This document shows, piece by piece, positions 18,460-27,358 of a DNA stretch of 64,000 nucleotides. Below the pieces are notes generated by a model. That model was not told where the DNA came from. It ran no database searches and saw only the letters and a program-made list of their open reading frames with translations. Position 1 is the stretch's first letter, and the number at the start of each line of letters is the position of its first letter. Source of the DNA: Paenibacillus bouchesdurhonensis (GTDB taxonomy: Bacteria; Bacillota; Bacilli; Paenibacillales; Paenibacillaceae); NCBI RefSeq assembly GCF_900155685.1, contig NZ_LT732548.1:4663302-4727301 (forward strand). The letters run 5' to 3'. Both the position numbers and the translations under genes were made by a program.

Positions 18460-21400
18460 TTAATTTTTAATAATATTTAACTCTTTCGCTCGCACAACGG
18501 CTTGTCCCCGCCGCTTCACACCAAGTTTTCCATAGATATTAGAGGTATGCGTCTTGACCGTTGTTTCCGAAATACCTAATCGCTCCGCAATATCCTTGTT
18601 GGACAATCCCTCAGCGACAGCGGTTAATACTTCGATTTCTCTTTTTGTCAGCGATTCGATCAAACTCTGGTTCGCCAGTTCTGGGACAGATGGAGCACGG
18701 TCTTCTGCAGCTGCCGTCTCCTCAAGCAGCATGCTCGAATAGATCATTCGTGTGGCGATAAGCTCCAGCACATGCAGATCACGATCTGTAAACACACATG
18801 ATACCTGCCGATTTTCCAGATACAATATCAGAGGAGACCGCTCCCTCGGAACCCTAATCGGCATGCAGAGGATCGATCTCGGGCGCTCGCTCTGTATATA
18901 AGAGTCCTTCACATAGTAGCTTTGGAGTGCATCTTGCAGCACAACCGATTCATTCGTCATAAGGACATGTCGCAGGATGCTCTCCGAATATGCGCTGGAC
19001 ACCTCCTCGATCGACTCTTGTTCTGACTTGGCTTCGATCTGATAGCGGGCTTTCTGGTTGCTCAATACGTATCCGCGATCCGCACCCGCTTGTCGAAGCG
19101 CCGCCTCTAGGAAGCTTTGCTGCCACTTGTCTTTATTCAGCTTGGAAGACATTGTGACAACCTGCTGTATAAGCTCGTCTGTCGAATTCCTACGCTCTTC
19201 TGATGCTTTATGCTCCAACATTTTTACAACTGTATCCTTACTTTCGATCTCCAAGATCTGATCTTCTCGTGGCATCAACACATCATTTAATAGGTCATCA
19301 TAGCGATTTCGGATCTGAGTAACTTTGGAGGTGATGCCCCATACGGAATAAGCGGTACAGGCATCCATCATGGCGATTGTCGCTCCTGAAGGGCTCCTCA
19401 CAATCGTATGATAATACACAGCCAGCCGTTCACAAGCGATACCTTCCATTAAACCATACTGCTCTGCTCTCGCTTGATTAACCGCAGCCGAATATTTCTT
19501 CAGCACATCCAGCTGATTCCCATTGATTCGTTCCCATTCCGCTTTCAGAAGCAGATGTCCAGAGGTGTTTGATCCAAGAAACCCTCTCCATCTTTGCATT
19601 TTTCCTATTTGTGTGCGGATCGCTCGTCGAATGCGCTTACGTTCATGGTCATTCACTTCAGGGTATAATGCAGCCAGCGTCAGCGTTTCATACAAGCGCT
19701 GTTTACGGATTCGTACCCAATCGGACGCAAACTCATTCTCCTTTGCTCGTTCCGCCCAGTACATAGCTTCCCTGTAATAGCCAGATAAATAAGCTGCTTC
19801 TAGCTTGCAGACATAGCTGTAATTATCCTCACTATCGGGTTCTGAAGCACCTGACGAATCAGGGATAGCAACGAAGCTGCTTTGCAAAGTCTCATCTTGC
19901 AGAGCTGTTATATAGCTTCTTGCAACCTGCACGATTTCCAGCGTCTTATCGCTTGCGCTCACCCGCAGCTGATCTTCAAAATAATCCAACAAATCAGATA
20001 AGGTAAACAAGCTTCCATGATGCGTAATGAGACATGTGATCATGGCTAGATTAGCAAAGCCGATATCCCCCTGTCTCACTCCTCGACGCATCGCCTTATT
20101 CAAATAAGCGGATGCCTCTGCAGGCTTATCCAATTTAACAGACAGCGCGATGATATAATCGAGGAGATGATTCGACCACATATGGGAAGAATCCTGGTTG
20201 GTAGCACCGATCATGCTGGAAATTGGAATAGTTCGAGTATAGTTCGGGAGCGCTCTTTGTACCAGCGTTTCATAACTTATCATGATATTGATTAGATACT
20301 CATTCATCCCTGCCTTTATCCCGTAGCGAATAAATCTGGCCAACAATTCGATTAAAGCCTTTGCATTATGCATAAGCAGCGGTAAAGTAACCAGGAGTAT
20401 AAGCCAACATAACGTCTTATAGTCTTCATCGTGATTAACAGGCAATTGATGAAGCTTATTACGCACTCGAGACAAGTGCAGCTGGGTATGCGCTACTTCC
20501 TTAACGATTGACGGATTAGATACTTTAGTTCGCAAGCTCCATCCATAATCCGCCAACGCCTCTCTCCCATACTTGATCGCAGCCTCGTTCTCAACAAACG
20601 TATGAAACTGAATCAAAGGCACCCAGATCTGTGAACGCTCTGCCAGGGTCATTTCCCGATCACACTTCGTCAATTCCAATAATATCTCTCTCGCTTGTTC
20701 CATATTGCTACTCATATATTCATTCCACGCCAATGCCAGCTTCAACTGAACATATAGAGAGCTCGAATCACTCTCTGTGTCTCCGTTTACAAACTTCATC
20801 CCGGCTTCGGCATATCGCTTCCCCTTAGCATATTCCCCGCGGGCGATAGCATTGCGCGCTGCATGAAGATTATACTCAGGGAGCTGCGCCTTCTCGTCCG
20901 CTTTCATATAGGTAGCACCAAGATTCAGATGATCGATCGGAGCTAATACAGTCTCGTCATTCCATTCAAGCTCGTGACGCTGAAGCTGCAGCCTTCCAAT
21001 CTTCAGATGCGTAAGCGCGTTCTGTTTCTTATTAAATCCATAGGCGATCTGATGCATATGATCATCCAAGAACAGATAAAGCCCTTCATATCTATTGCCA
21101 GGCTCTGTATCATCCTCACGGCATACAATTCCTGCTGCCTCTGCTTCTTGCAGCAACCGAAATGTTTCTTGTGACGAATAATCACACGCTTCCGATAGGA
21201 GCGATAAACGAAACACCGATCCAATAACAGCAGCCGTGGACAATAGCGTCTTCGTATCATCGGAAAGATTTGTAAAGCTCGACTCCATTAATGAATGATT
21301 GGGCTCCAGACTGCTCATTTTTCCTATAATCTGACTATCCCATGTCCATTGGCGCCGCTGCTCGTCGAAACTGAGCTGCTGCTCTCTTACCCAGCCTTCC

Positions 21401-22815
21401 AGCAAACGTCGTATGGCTCCTGGATAACCTCCAGTTTGATCATACACAGATCGTGCCAATAATCGGATTCGAGCCGTGTCTTCAACTATCACATCGGATA
21501 AATATTGTCTGATGTCTTCATATTGCAGGTGGGAAAGAGCAACTTGTTCGGTAGAATGAACACGCATTCTCTCTGACAACCAATCAAGCTTAGTTATAGG
21601 TTTCCGACCCTCTTCATCTGAATTGCAATTCAGCTCCGTGCGCCAAGCCCCGATCAAGACGAGACCAGGAATCATTTCCCCCAGCGTAAGCTTACGAATG
21701 ACAGAATCCGTTCCTTCATCCGCCCATTGCAGGTTATCCATAAATAGAACAAATGGAGATTTACCTTCAGCAAAACAACGAATCACGGCAAGCAGCAGCT
21801 CCTCGCAACGATTCTGATCCGTTATTTCCGAGGTTAATCTCTCATCCGACTGTTCTCCAATTAACGGCTTAATCTCAGGCAGTAACGAGGCTAGCACTCT
21901 CAAGTCGTGGCCGCATTCAGTATACAGCCTAGCCTTTAACTTCTCTATTACCTCGTGTGGCTCGCTCCACAGCTGATGAATCCATTCCCGCAAGGCTTGC
22001 AGAAGCGGCTCATAAGGCTTGACTTGCTTCTGTCGATCGTATTCGACGCTCCCTGTAACAAAGCTTCCGCCTCTGTACGCAATGTCCAGCTGAAGCCTAT
22101 GAACTAGAGTAGTTTTTCCGCTCCCCTCACCACCCGTCACCCAGCGAAACACTTGCAAGCCCTGTACAGCCTGTTCCAGCCCATCCTCCAACTGTTTCAT
22201 AGCGAAGCTGCGACCGTAGAATGCGTCCGATAGGCCAAACGAACGGAGCTTATCCATTGAGCCTAGCTCAAAAGAAACTAGCGTTCCGCTGCTCTCCAGC
22301 ATGCTCTCGCATTGCTTAAGATCATCAAGCAAGCTATAAGCGCTCTGGTAGCGTTCTTCTGGCGACTTAGCCAGCAGCTTCAACAGAATCGATTGAAGTG
22401 GTTCATCCCATTCCTGTCGAATTTCGGACAACGGCGGCGGCATCTTATAAATATGTATGTCATCCCAACCCTCAGCATGTTCAGGTCGAAACGGCATTTG
22501 TCCCGTCAACATCTCATAGAAAATGACCCCTAAAGCATAAAGATCACTTCGATTATCTGGCACACGATTTAGCCGCCCTGTCTGCTCTGGAGCCCGATAA
22601 GCTGCATCCCATTCCGGGCCTTCACCTAGAGTAGCTTCCTTACTCTCCCATTGGATGCTGATATTCGAAGGGTTCAAATTCCCAATCATTGCGGTCTGAT
22701 GATGTGCACGACAAACCATCTCTGTTACTATGATCGAAAGTCGCACAAATTCTGCTGATTCCATAGGCGAATCTGCTATGTAATTAATTAGTTTCTGTCG
22801 ATTGTTATTAATCAT
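18460..22815 (-). CDS. Giant regulator: truncated kinase-like lobe, AAA ATPase, TPR-like, GAF, LuxR HTH
   Basis: 1,451 residues. N-terminus (~1-165) is the C-lobe of a Ser/Thr kinase fold (YRAPEQTGR, SDLYALGVIFYEMLTGQMPF) with no N-lobe: no Gly-rich loop or VAIK lysine, the HRD loop is replaced by GNLNPSNI, and no DFG is seen, so it is a pseudokinase remnant. Then a STAND-type ATPase (~200-480: Walker A GGEGSGKTTL, Walker B FVLFMDNLQWAD), a long helical region, a GAF-like domain (~1200-1340) and a LuxR/GerE HTH at the C-terminus (LTKREIEVLTAVAEGLSNKD). Full-length homologues act as signal-gated transcription factors; the target is unknown. Gene is alone, with its start at 22815 and AT-rich upstream DNA. 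Confidence 0.85.
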   Translation of the reverse strand: MINNNRQKLINYIADSPMESAEFVRLSIIVTEMVCRAHHQTAMIGNLNPSNISIQWESKEATLGEGPEWDAAYRAPEQTGRLNRVPDNRSDLYALGVIFYEMLTGQMPFRPEHAEGWDDIHIYKMPPPLSEIRQEWDEPLQSILLKLLAKSPEERYQSAYSLLDDLKQCESMLESSGTLVSFELGSMDKLRSFGLSDAFYGRSFAMKQLEDGLEQAVQGLQVFRWVTGGEGSGKTTLVHRLQLDIAYRGGSFVTGSVEYDRQKQVKPYEPLLQALREWIHQLWSEPHEVIEKLKARLYTECGHDLRVLASLLPEIKPLIGEQSDERLTSEITDQNRCEELLLAVIRCFAEGKSPFVLFMDNLQWADEGTDSVIRKLTLGEMIPGLVLIGAWRTELNCNSDEEGRKPITKLDWLSERMRVHSTEQVALSHLQYEDIRQYLSDVIVEDTARIRLLARSVYDQTGGYPGAIRRLLEGWVREQQLSFDEQRRQWTWDSQIIGKMSSLEPNHSLMESSFTNLSDDTKTLLSTAAVIGSVFRLSLLSEACDYSSQETFRLLQEAEAAGIVCREDDTEPGNRYEGLYLFLDDHMHQIAYGFNKKQNALTHLKIGRLQLQRHELEWNDETVLAPIDHLNLGATYMKADEKAQLPEYNLHAARNAIARGEYAKGKRYAEAGMKFVNGDTESDSSSLYVQLKLALAWNEYMSSNMEQAREILLELTKCDREMTLAERSQIWVPLIQFHTFVENEAAIKYGREALADYGWSLRTKVSNPSIVKEVAHTQLHLSRVRNKLHQLPVNHDEDYKTLCWLILLVTLPLLMHNAKALIELLARFIRYGIKAGMNEYLINIMISYETLVQRALPNYTRTIPISSMIGATNQDSSHMWSNHLLDYIIALSVKLDKPAEASAYLNKAMRRGVRQGDIGFANLAMITCLITHHGSLFTLSDLLDYFEDQLRVSASDKTLEIVQVARSYITALQDETLQSSFVAIPDSSGASEPDSEDNYSYVCKLEAAYLSGYYREAMYWAERAKENEFASDWVRIRKQRLYETLTLAALYPEVNDHERKRIRRAIRTQIGKMQRWRGFLGSNTSGHLLLKAEWERINGNQLDVLKKYSAAVNQARAEQYGLMEGIACERLAVYYHTIVRSPSGATIAMMDACTAYSVWGITSKVTQIRNRYDDLLNDVLMPREDQILEIESKDTVVKMLEHKASEERRNSTDELIQQVVTMSSKLNKDKWQQSFLEAALRQAGADRGYVLSNQKARYQIEAKSEQESIEEVSSAYSESILRHVLMTNESVVLQDALQSYYVKDSYIQSERPRSILCMPIRVPRERSPLILYLENRQVSCVFTDRDLHVLELIATRMIYSSMLLEETAAAEDRAPSVPELANQSLIESLTKREIEVLTAVAEGLSNKDIAERLGISETTVKTHTSNIYGKLGVKRRGQAVVRAKELNIIKN

Positions 22816-23066
22816 AAGAACACCTAAAATTTTATATTTTAATCCTTATACTTCATGATAAGAAACGATTAGTCAAGTAGTTAAAGGGATGGATCAAAAA
22901 GAAAAAGCCGAGCGACGTTCAGGAGTATCTCTGAACAGCAATATCTCCGAAGAGACCATTTTCCTGCAGATCTAGGCTTCAACCATAAGTTTTGGGTAGT
23001 TTCCTTTAATTTTTCGACCCAAAGCAAATCCGTATAGTCAGTCACTTTGGATAAGCCTAGATATAA
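22816..23066. other. Intergenic region, nothing recognised
   Basis: About 250 bases between fhs and the large regulator. Contains the promoter region for the regulator presumably; several A/T-rich tracts but no gene and no motif that I can name. Confidence 0.35.
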
Positions 23067-23135
23067 AAAGAGAGGAAAGGCTTGCTGGGTCTAGGTCTTC
23101 CCCTTCACCACTTCCTTTCCCCTACTTATCATGGT
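23067..23135 (-). terminator. Terminator-like hairpin downstream of fhs; copy A of a two-copy repeat
   Basis: GGAAAGG/CCTTTCC arms separated by ~40 bases; on the minus strand the structure ends in TCTCTTTTT just after the fhs stop. The same ~70-base layout and much of the sequence recurs at 26857-26930, so this may be a small dispersed repeat carrying a terminator. Confidence 0.55.
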
Positions 23136-23148
23136 AAAAAAGCCAAAT

Positions 23149-24783
23149 TCAAAATAAACCTTCGATATGTCCTGTATCATCCAGTTTTATGCGATATGCC
23201 GCTGGTTCCGCAGGCAGCCCTGGCATGGTCACAACCTGGCCTGTCAGCACAACAACGAATCCTGCGCCGGCAGACCAGTGGACATCCTGCACTTCGATGG
23301 TAAAGTGCTCCGGCGCTCCAAGCATAGTAGGACGATCTGTAAATGAGTACGGTGTCTTAGCCATGCAGACAGGAATGTCTTTCACGCCAAGCCGCTCCAA
23401 TTCCTCCAGTGCTCGCTTCGCAGCCGGACGGTATTTGACGCCGTCTCCGCGATAGACACGCTTAACGATCGTTTCGATCTTCTCAGTAAGCGACATATCA
23501 TCAGGATAGAGCAACTGGAACGTATCCGCCGCCGATTCGTCAGCCAGTGCGGCCACTTCCTGTGCCAATTCACGGCAGCCTTCACCACCGCGCTCCCACG
23601 CGTCTGAGGTGATCGCCTTCACACCAAGCTCTGAACAGAGAGTCGCAACCTGCACCAGCTCGGCCTCTGTATCGGCCGCAAAGCGGTTTATAGCAACGAT
23701 TACTGGCAGGCCGAAGGCACGCATATTCTCAATATGGCGCTGTAAGTTGACGAATCCGGATCGGATCGCCTCCGTATTCTCAGATAAGAGTTCCTGCTTC
23801 GGTACGCCGCCGTTGTATTTTAACGCACGCACGGTCGCGACAATGACTACAGCATCCGGCTGAAGGTTTCCCAGTCGGCACTTAATGTCAATGAATTTCT
23901 CCGCGCCCAGATCGGCGCCGAACCCCGCTTCTGTCACAACATAATCGGCCAGCTTGAGAGCATAACGGGTCGCCCGTATACTGCTGCATCCGTGAGCGAT
24001 GTTGGCGAACGGCCCGCCATGAACGAACACCGGGTCGCCTTCGAGCGTCTGCACCAGATTCGGATGGATCGCATCCTTCAGCAGGGTGCACATCGCGTCC
24101 ACCGTCCGTAGCTCACCCGCCGTCACCGGTCGCTTATCCATGTCATACGCTACAACAATCCGGCTAAGCCGCGCTCGCAAATCGGGCATATTCTCCGCTA
24201 AACACAATACTGCCATCACTTCCGATGCGCTCGTAATAAGGAAGCCGTCTTCGCGAGCTGTGCCGTTGTTGTCACCGATTCCGATTACGATCTGACGCAG
24301 CGGCCGATCATTCATATCGAGCGCACGTTTCCATACAATGCGCGCCGGGTCAAGACGCAAAGCGTTGCCTTGGTGAATATGGTTATCAATGAGTGCCGTC
24401 AACAGATTGTGCGCTGATGTTATCGCATGGATGTCGCCTGTAAAGTGCAGATTAATATCCTCAGCCGGCACGATCTGGGCTCTGCCGCTTCCTGTGGCGC
24501 CACCCTTCATGCCCATGCACGGTCCGAGCGACGGCTCGCGCAGCGCGGCAACCGCCTTCCGTCCAATCCGATTTAATCCTTGCGTGAGCCCGATCGTTGT
24601 CAACGTCTTGCCTTCTCCTGCCGGCGTCGGATTCATGGCGGTAACGAGGATAAGCTTACCGTCAGGACGCTGCGAGACGGATTCCCATACATCCTCGGTT
24701 AGCTTCGCTTTCCATTTTCCGTAAAGCTCAAGCTGATCCGGCTCCAGGCTCAGTTGAGCTGCTACTTCTGTGATTGGTTTCAT
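23149..24783 (-). CDS. fhs: Formate-tetrahydrofolate ligase
   Basis: 544 residues, the usual length of FTHFS. The ATP-binding loop TPAGEGKTLTTIGL is near residue 55, followed by REPSLGPCMGMKGGATGSG and the FTGDIHAIT region, all highly typical. The enzyme makes 10-formyl-THF from formate, THF and ATP, feeding purine synthesis and one-carbon metabolism. The ATG at 24783 is preceded by GGAGG. Monocistronic; a terminator-like repeat follows the stop codon. Confidence 0.97.
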   Translation of the reverse strand: MKPITEVAAQLSLEPDQLELYGKWKAKLTEDVWESVSQRPDGKLILVTAMNPTPAGEGKTLTTIGLTQGLNRIGRKAVAALREPSLGPCMGMKGGATGSGRAQIVPAEDINLHFTGDIHAITSAHNLLTALIDNHIHQGNALRLDPARIVWKRALDMNDRPLRQIVIGIGDNNGTAREDGFLITSASEVMAVLCLAENMPDLRARLSRIVVAYDMDKRPVTAGELRTVDAMCTLLKDAIHPNLVQTLEGDPVFVHGGPFANIAHGCSSIRATRYALKLADYVVTEAGFGADLGAEKFIDIKCRLGNLQPDAVVIVATVRALKYNGGVPKQELLSENTEAIRSGFVNLQRHIENMRAFGLPVIVAINRFAADTEAELVQVATLCSELGVKAITSDAWERGGEGCRELAQEVAALADESAADTFQLLYPDDMSLTEKIETIVKRVYRGDGVKYRPAAKRALEELERLGVKDIPVCMAKTPYSFTDRPTMLGAPEHFTIEVQDVHWSAGAGFVVVLTGQVVTMPGLPAEPAAYRIKLDDTGHIEGLF

Positions 24784-24890
24784 AATATGATGCCTCCATA
24801 CCTATTCCGCTTAATTGACTATTTTATTATTAGTTGAATCCATCTCCCTATAGAATATTATAAAAAACTCACCCCAAGCCTTTCTAGTGC
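24784..24890. other. fhs upstream region
   Basis: AT-rich leader of fhs; no riboswitch motif that I can recognise (in particular no THF or purine aptamer core by eye). Confidence 0.35.
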
Positions 24891-24920
24891 ACTCACAAAA
24901 ATTTGTGAGTCCGGTTTTTC
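24891..24920 (+). terminator. Perfect 9-bp hairpin with T-run
   Basis: ACTCACAAA/TTTGTGAGT (24891-24899 with 24902-24910, loop 2) followed by CCGGTTTTTC. It would stop plus-strand transcription, although no plus-strand gene precedes it; it may shield the fhs promoter. Confidence 0.6.
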
Positions 24921-24965
24921 TTAATTCCTTTTTTCTTCAGAGATAAGAAGTTAGTGGTACTAAAA

Positions 24966-24999
24966 AAGGATATAGACGAAAAAATGCGCCTATATCCTT
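24966..24999 (-). terminator. Terminator of the ankyrin lipoprotein gene
   Basis: 10-bp stem AAGGATATAG/CTATATCCTT (24966-24975 with 24990-24999), T-run on the minus strand; about 100 bases after the ankyrin gene. Confidence 0.8.
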
Positions 25000-25097
25000 A
25001 TGACTCTTACTATAAAGTCAAAATTGTCCGGATCTGATCCACTCTCCACGTGTCGTACAATACCTTAATCGCATTTTGCAACGTAAGCATTAAGGAG

Positions 25098-25805
25098 TTA
25101 TGCCCCTGCTTCGATTAAAATGTCGGCAATTTCTTGAAATCCTTTTTGACGCGCATGCATTAAGGGAGTGACCCCATTTCCATCACCAATATTCACATCG
25201 GCTCCATGGTTAACTAACAGTTGTACGATTTTTTGATGCTTCTCTCCGCCGCTACCTAGAATGACCGCTTCCAACACTGCCGTCCAGTGCAAATTATTAA
25301 TGTGGTTGACATCGATGTCTGAATGACTAAGCAGTTCTTGGACAACCTCAACATGTCCGCGTTCCGAAGCAGGAATCAGCGCAGTTCCTCCATACCGGTT
25401 CGTAAGTTGGGGGTTGGCACCGGCATCAATCGCGAGTTTGACGATTTCAAGAAACCCTTCCGCTCCAGCATATAAGAGAACATTATTTAAGCTTTCGTCG
25501 CGAAGGTTAATGTCCGCCCCCTCTTGAATAAGAGCCTTTACTGTTTCAGCCTTATTGTTATAAGTTGCTGCCATGACGGCCGTTCTTCCACGTCCATCCG
25601 TTGCATTGATGTCTGCTCCGTCTTGAAGCAGCTTCAGAACGTCTTCAACCTCTCCTTTTTCTGCCGAGGCAATCAATTGTTGATTCATCACTTCCACCTT
25701 CTTTTCGTCAGAATTTGATTCATTGGATAGAGGCTGCGAGGAACCGGAATTGATTTGACACCCGGCCAGCAGGAGAACCACGACAATCAGCAAGATACGA
25801 GACAA
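25098..25805 (-). CDS. Ankyrin-repeat lipoprotein
   Basis: 235 residues. Signal peptide with lipobox LLLAGC (Cys at residue 16), a short Ser/Asn-rich spacer, then five or six ankyrin repeats (~45-235) with the DGADINATDGRGRTAVMAA and GADVNIGDGNGVTPLMHA pattern. Ankyrin repeats bind proteins; small extracytoplasmic ankyrin lipoproteins in Firmicutes often protect against peroxide or a cognate enzyme, but no partner is visible here. The start is a TTG with GGAGG 7 bases upstream; no ATG is available. Single-gene unit with its own terminator. Confidence 0.88.
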   Translation of the reverse strand: MSRILLIVVVLLLAGCQINSGSSQPLSNESNSDEKKVEVMNQQLIASAEKGEVEDVLKLLQDGADINATDGRGRTAVMAATYNNKAETVKALIQEGADINLRDESLNNVLLYAGAEGFLEIVKLAIDAGANPQLTNRYGGTALIPASERGHVEVVQELLSHSDIDVNHINNLHWTAVLEAVILGSGGEKHQKIVQLLVNHGADVNIGDGNGVTPLMHARQKGFQEIADILIEAGA

Positions 25806-25899
25806 CGTGCGGCCTCCTTTATCGTTCTTTATAAATATGCTACCATGAAGGAATCTAAATGAGAAATATATTAAAAGGTTCTAGGAAACCCAACTCTAT

Positions 25900-26120
25900 C
25901 TATTTTATAGCCATATGCATTGCTGCGACGCCGCCACTATAGCTTTTTACATCTACTTTGGAAAATCCCGTTTCTAAACAAACTACTTTTCCATCTGGTT
26001 TTGATACTCGATACATTTCCTGTAAAACGGTTGAATAATCTGGTACATTTCTCAAACCAAAAACCAATGTTTACATAATCAAATGAAGGATCCTTCAAAA
26101 GGAAATCCAATTACTTCTCC
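25900..26120 (-). pseudogene. Remnant of a MenG/UbiE-type methyltransferase
   Basis: The minus strand encodes [19 protein letters not shown] then [18 protein letters not shown] and an in-frame stop, the well-conserved C-terminal part of demethylmenaquinone/ubiquinone methyltransferases. Just upstream, a run of T residues puts FDYVNIGF and GLRNV in different frames and at least one further frameshift precedes it; the N-terminal half is missing. Clearly a decayed fragment. Confidence 0.8.
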
Positions 26121-26235
26121 GTGCGCTCCTCAATACTCGGTTTTCAACTTGAGGTCTACGAGGTGCTGCCATTTCTTTAACCCCCGTCCACCGTCCAGTA
26201 TGGTTATTATGTATCATCCAATACTTAAGAGTGAT

Positions 26236-26811
26236 TTATTTCCCTAATGTACTTAGCCTTAATTCATAAAAATACTGTACGATTGGATGCTTCAATCTCA
26301 TCTTCTCGCCCATATTTATCATTCGTTTTTTTCCAACTCGTCTGTCCACCAAAGCTAGAATATTCAGTAAGATATCATCGGACTCTATGCTTTCCTCTAT
26401 AGAAGTAGATAAAAACTTATTAGCCACAACGATAAAATTTGATTTACTTAATGAAACCTGTGCTGACAGAAGATCCTTTGCATATTCTGACATTTTTCTA
26501 TTTCTAGCAATTACGATTAGGCGATCCTCCGGAACGTTCCCCGTAGTATCTTTTCTGACCGCTTCAATTTCTTCATTGTTGATAGGAATCTGGATATTTG
26601 AATCATTCTTAATTTCCAGCTCCGTTTCATACCATTTAATTAAGCTCGTTTTATCATTCATATTGAGTACATTCTTTTTATCTACCGAAATATAACAAAC
26701 TCCCGCTTTATCAGGTAAATAACGGTAACTTGTTGCACGATATTCGACCCTTCCATATAACGCAGGACTGAGAAAGCTCTCCATTTGCTGCTTCAATTTA
26801 CTCCAGGACAT
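26236..26811 (-). CDS. SF0329-like protein of unknown function
   Basis: 191 residues, intact, with a good ribosome binding site (AGGAGGATTACATG layout). Begins MSWSKLKQQMESFLSPAL and GRVEYRATSYRY, which I associate with the SF0329 family of small soluble bacterial proteins; no catalytic motif is known to me. It sits among decayed fragments, yet its frame is open over its full length, so it may still be expressed. Function not inferred. Confidence 0.6.
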   Translation of the reverse strand: MSWSKLKQQMESFLSPALYGRVEYRATSYRYLPDKAGVCYISVDKKNVLNMNDKTSLIKWYETELEIKNDSNIQIPINNEEIEAVRKDTTGNVPEDRLIVIARNRKMSEYAKDLLSAQVSLSKSNFIVVANKFLSTSIEESIESDDILLNILALVDRRVGKKRMINMGEKMRLKHPIVQYFYELRLSTLGK

Positions 26812-26856
26812 GTAATCCTCCTATAATCTACTAGAATTCGAATAATTCTTGATACA

Positions 26857-26930
26857 AAAAACAGAGGAAAGTCTTGATGGATCTGAGTTTTCCCCGTTCC
26901 CCATTCATTCCTTTCCCAATTTTATCACAT
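26857..26930 (-). repeat. Copy B of a ~70-bp terminator-like repeat
   Basis: Shares layout and much sequence with 23067-23135 (AGAGGAAAG, CTTG-TGG-TCT, TTTTCCCC, ATTCCTTTCCC). On the minus strand it ends in CTCTGTTTTTT. Here it lies upstream of the SF0329-like gene, so it could act as an attenuator or be a relic. Confidence 0.5.
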
Positions 26931-27004
26931 CTTATTTCAATTTTTAGCACGAATCTATTGCGAATGTCATACGTGTAAGCACGCATTCGTATTTCATTCC
27001 ATTT

Positions 27005-27333
27005 ATTATTTCGGCATTCTACTACAATAAGCTCCCTGACCAAGTTGCCATTCACTTTGATCATGCTGGCAATCCTGATAACTATGAGCCGAAGTTTCTA
27101 GCCGCATTTGGCATTCCTGCTCTGATGCTTGTCGTATATATATTCATGGTTTCGAAATAAAACCGATCCGAAAAAGAGTTCTTTAGAAGCACTGCGATCA
27201 CTATTTGGGTGGCTTTATCTTCATTGTAAACTCATTTAGAGCTAATCCTTGGTTGAGCATCAGCGTAATAGCTCTAATGATTGCCATCCCGTTTTTTTAT
27301 TCCTACAACTTATACAAACGCAACCGATATTAG
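27005..27333 (+). pseudogene. Remnant of an SdpI/DUF1648 membrane protein
   Basis: Plus-strand frames give YYNKLPDQVAIHFDHAGNPD followed by a hydrophobic helix, then, after a stop and a frame change, FGGFIFIVNSF and IALMIAIPFFYSYNLYKR. The first block is the DUF1648 signature, the last block is the C-terminus of SdpI-type proteins; the middle is deleted. SdpI proteins are immunity or permease-like membrane proteins, here inactive. Confidence 0.8.
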
Positions 27334-27358
27334 GTCGCGTTGTTTTGATAAATAAGAG

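Noticed and set aside
24784-24890. THF or purine riboswitch ahead of fhs
   Set aside because: No aptamer core that I can recognise, and the nearby 9-bp hairpin faces the wrong way for fhs.
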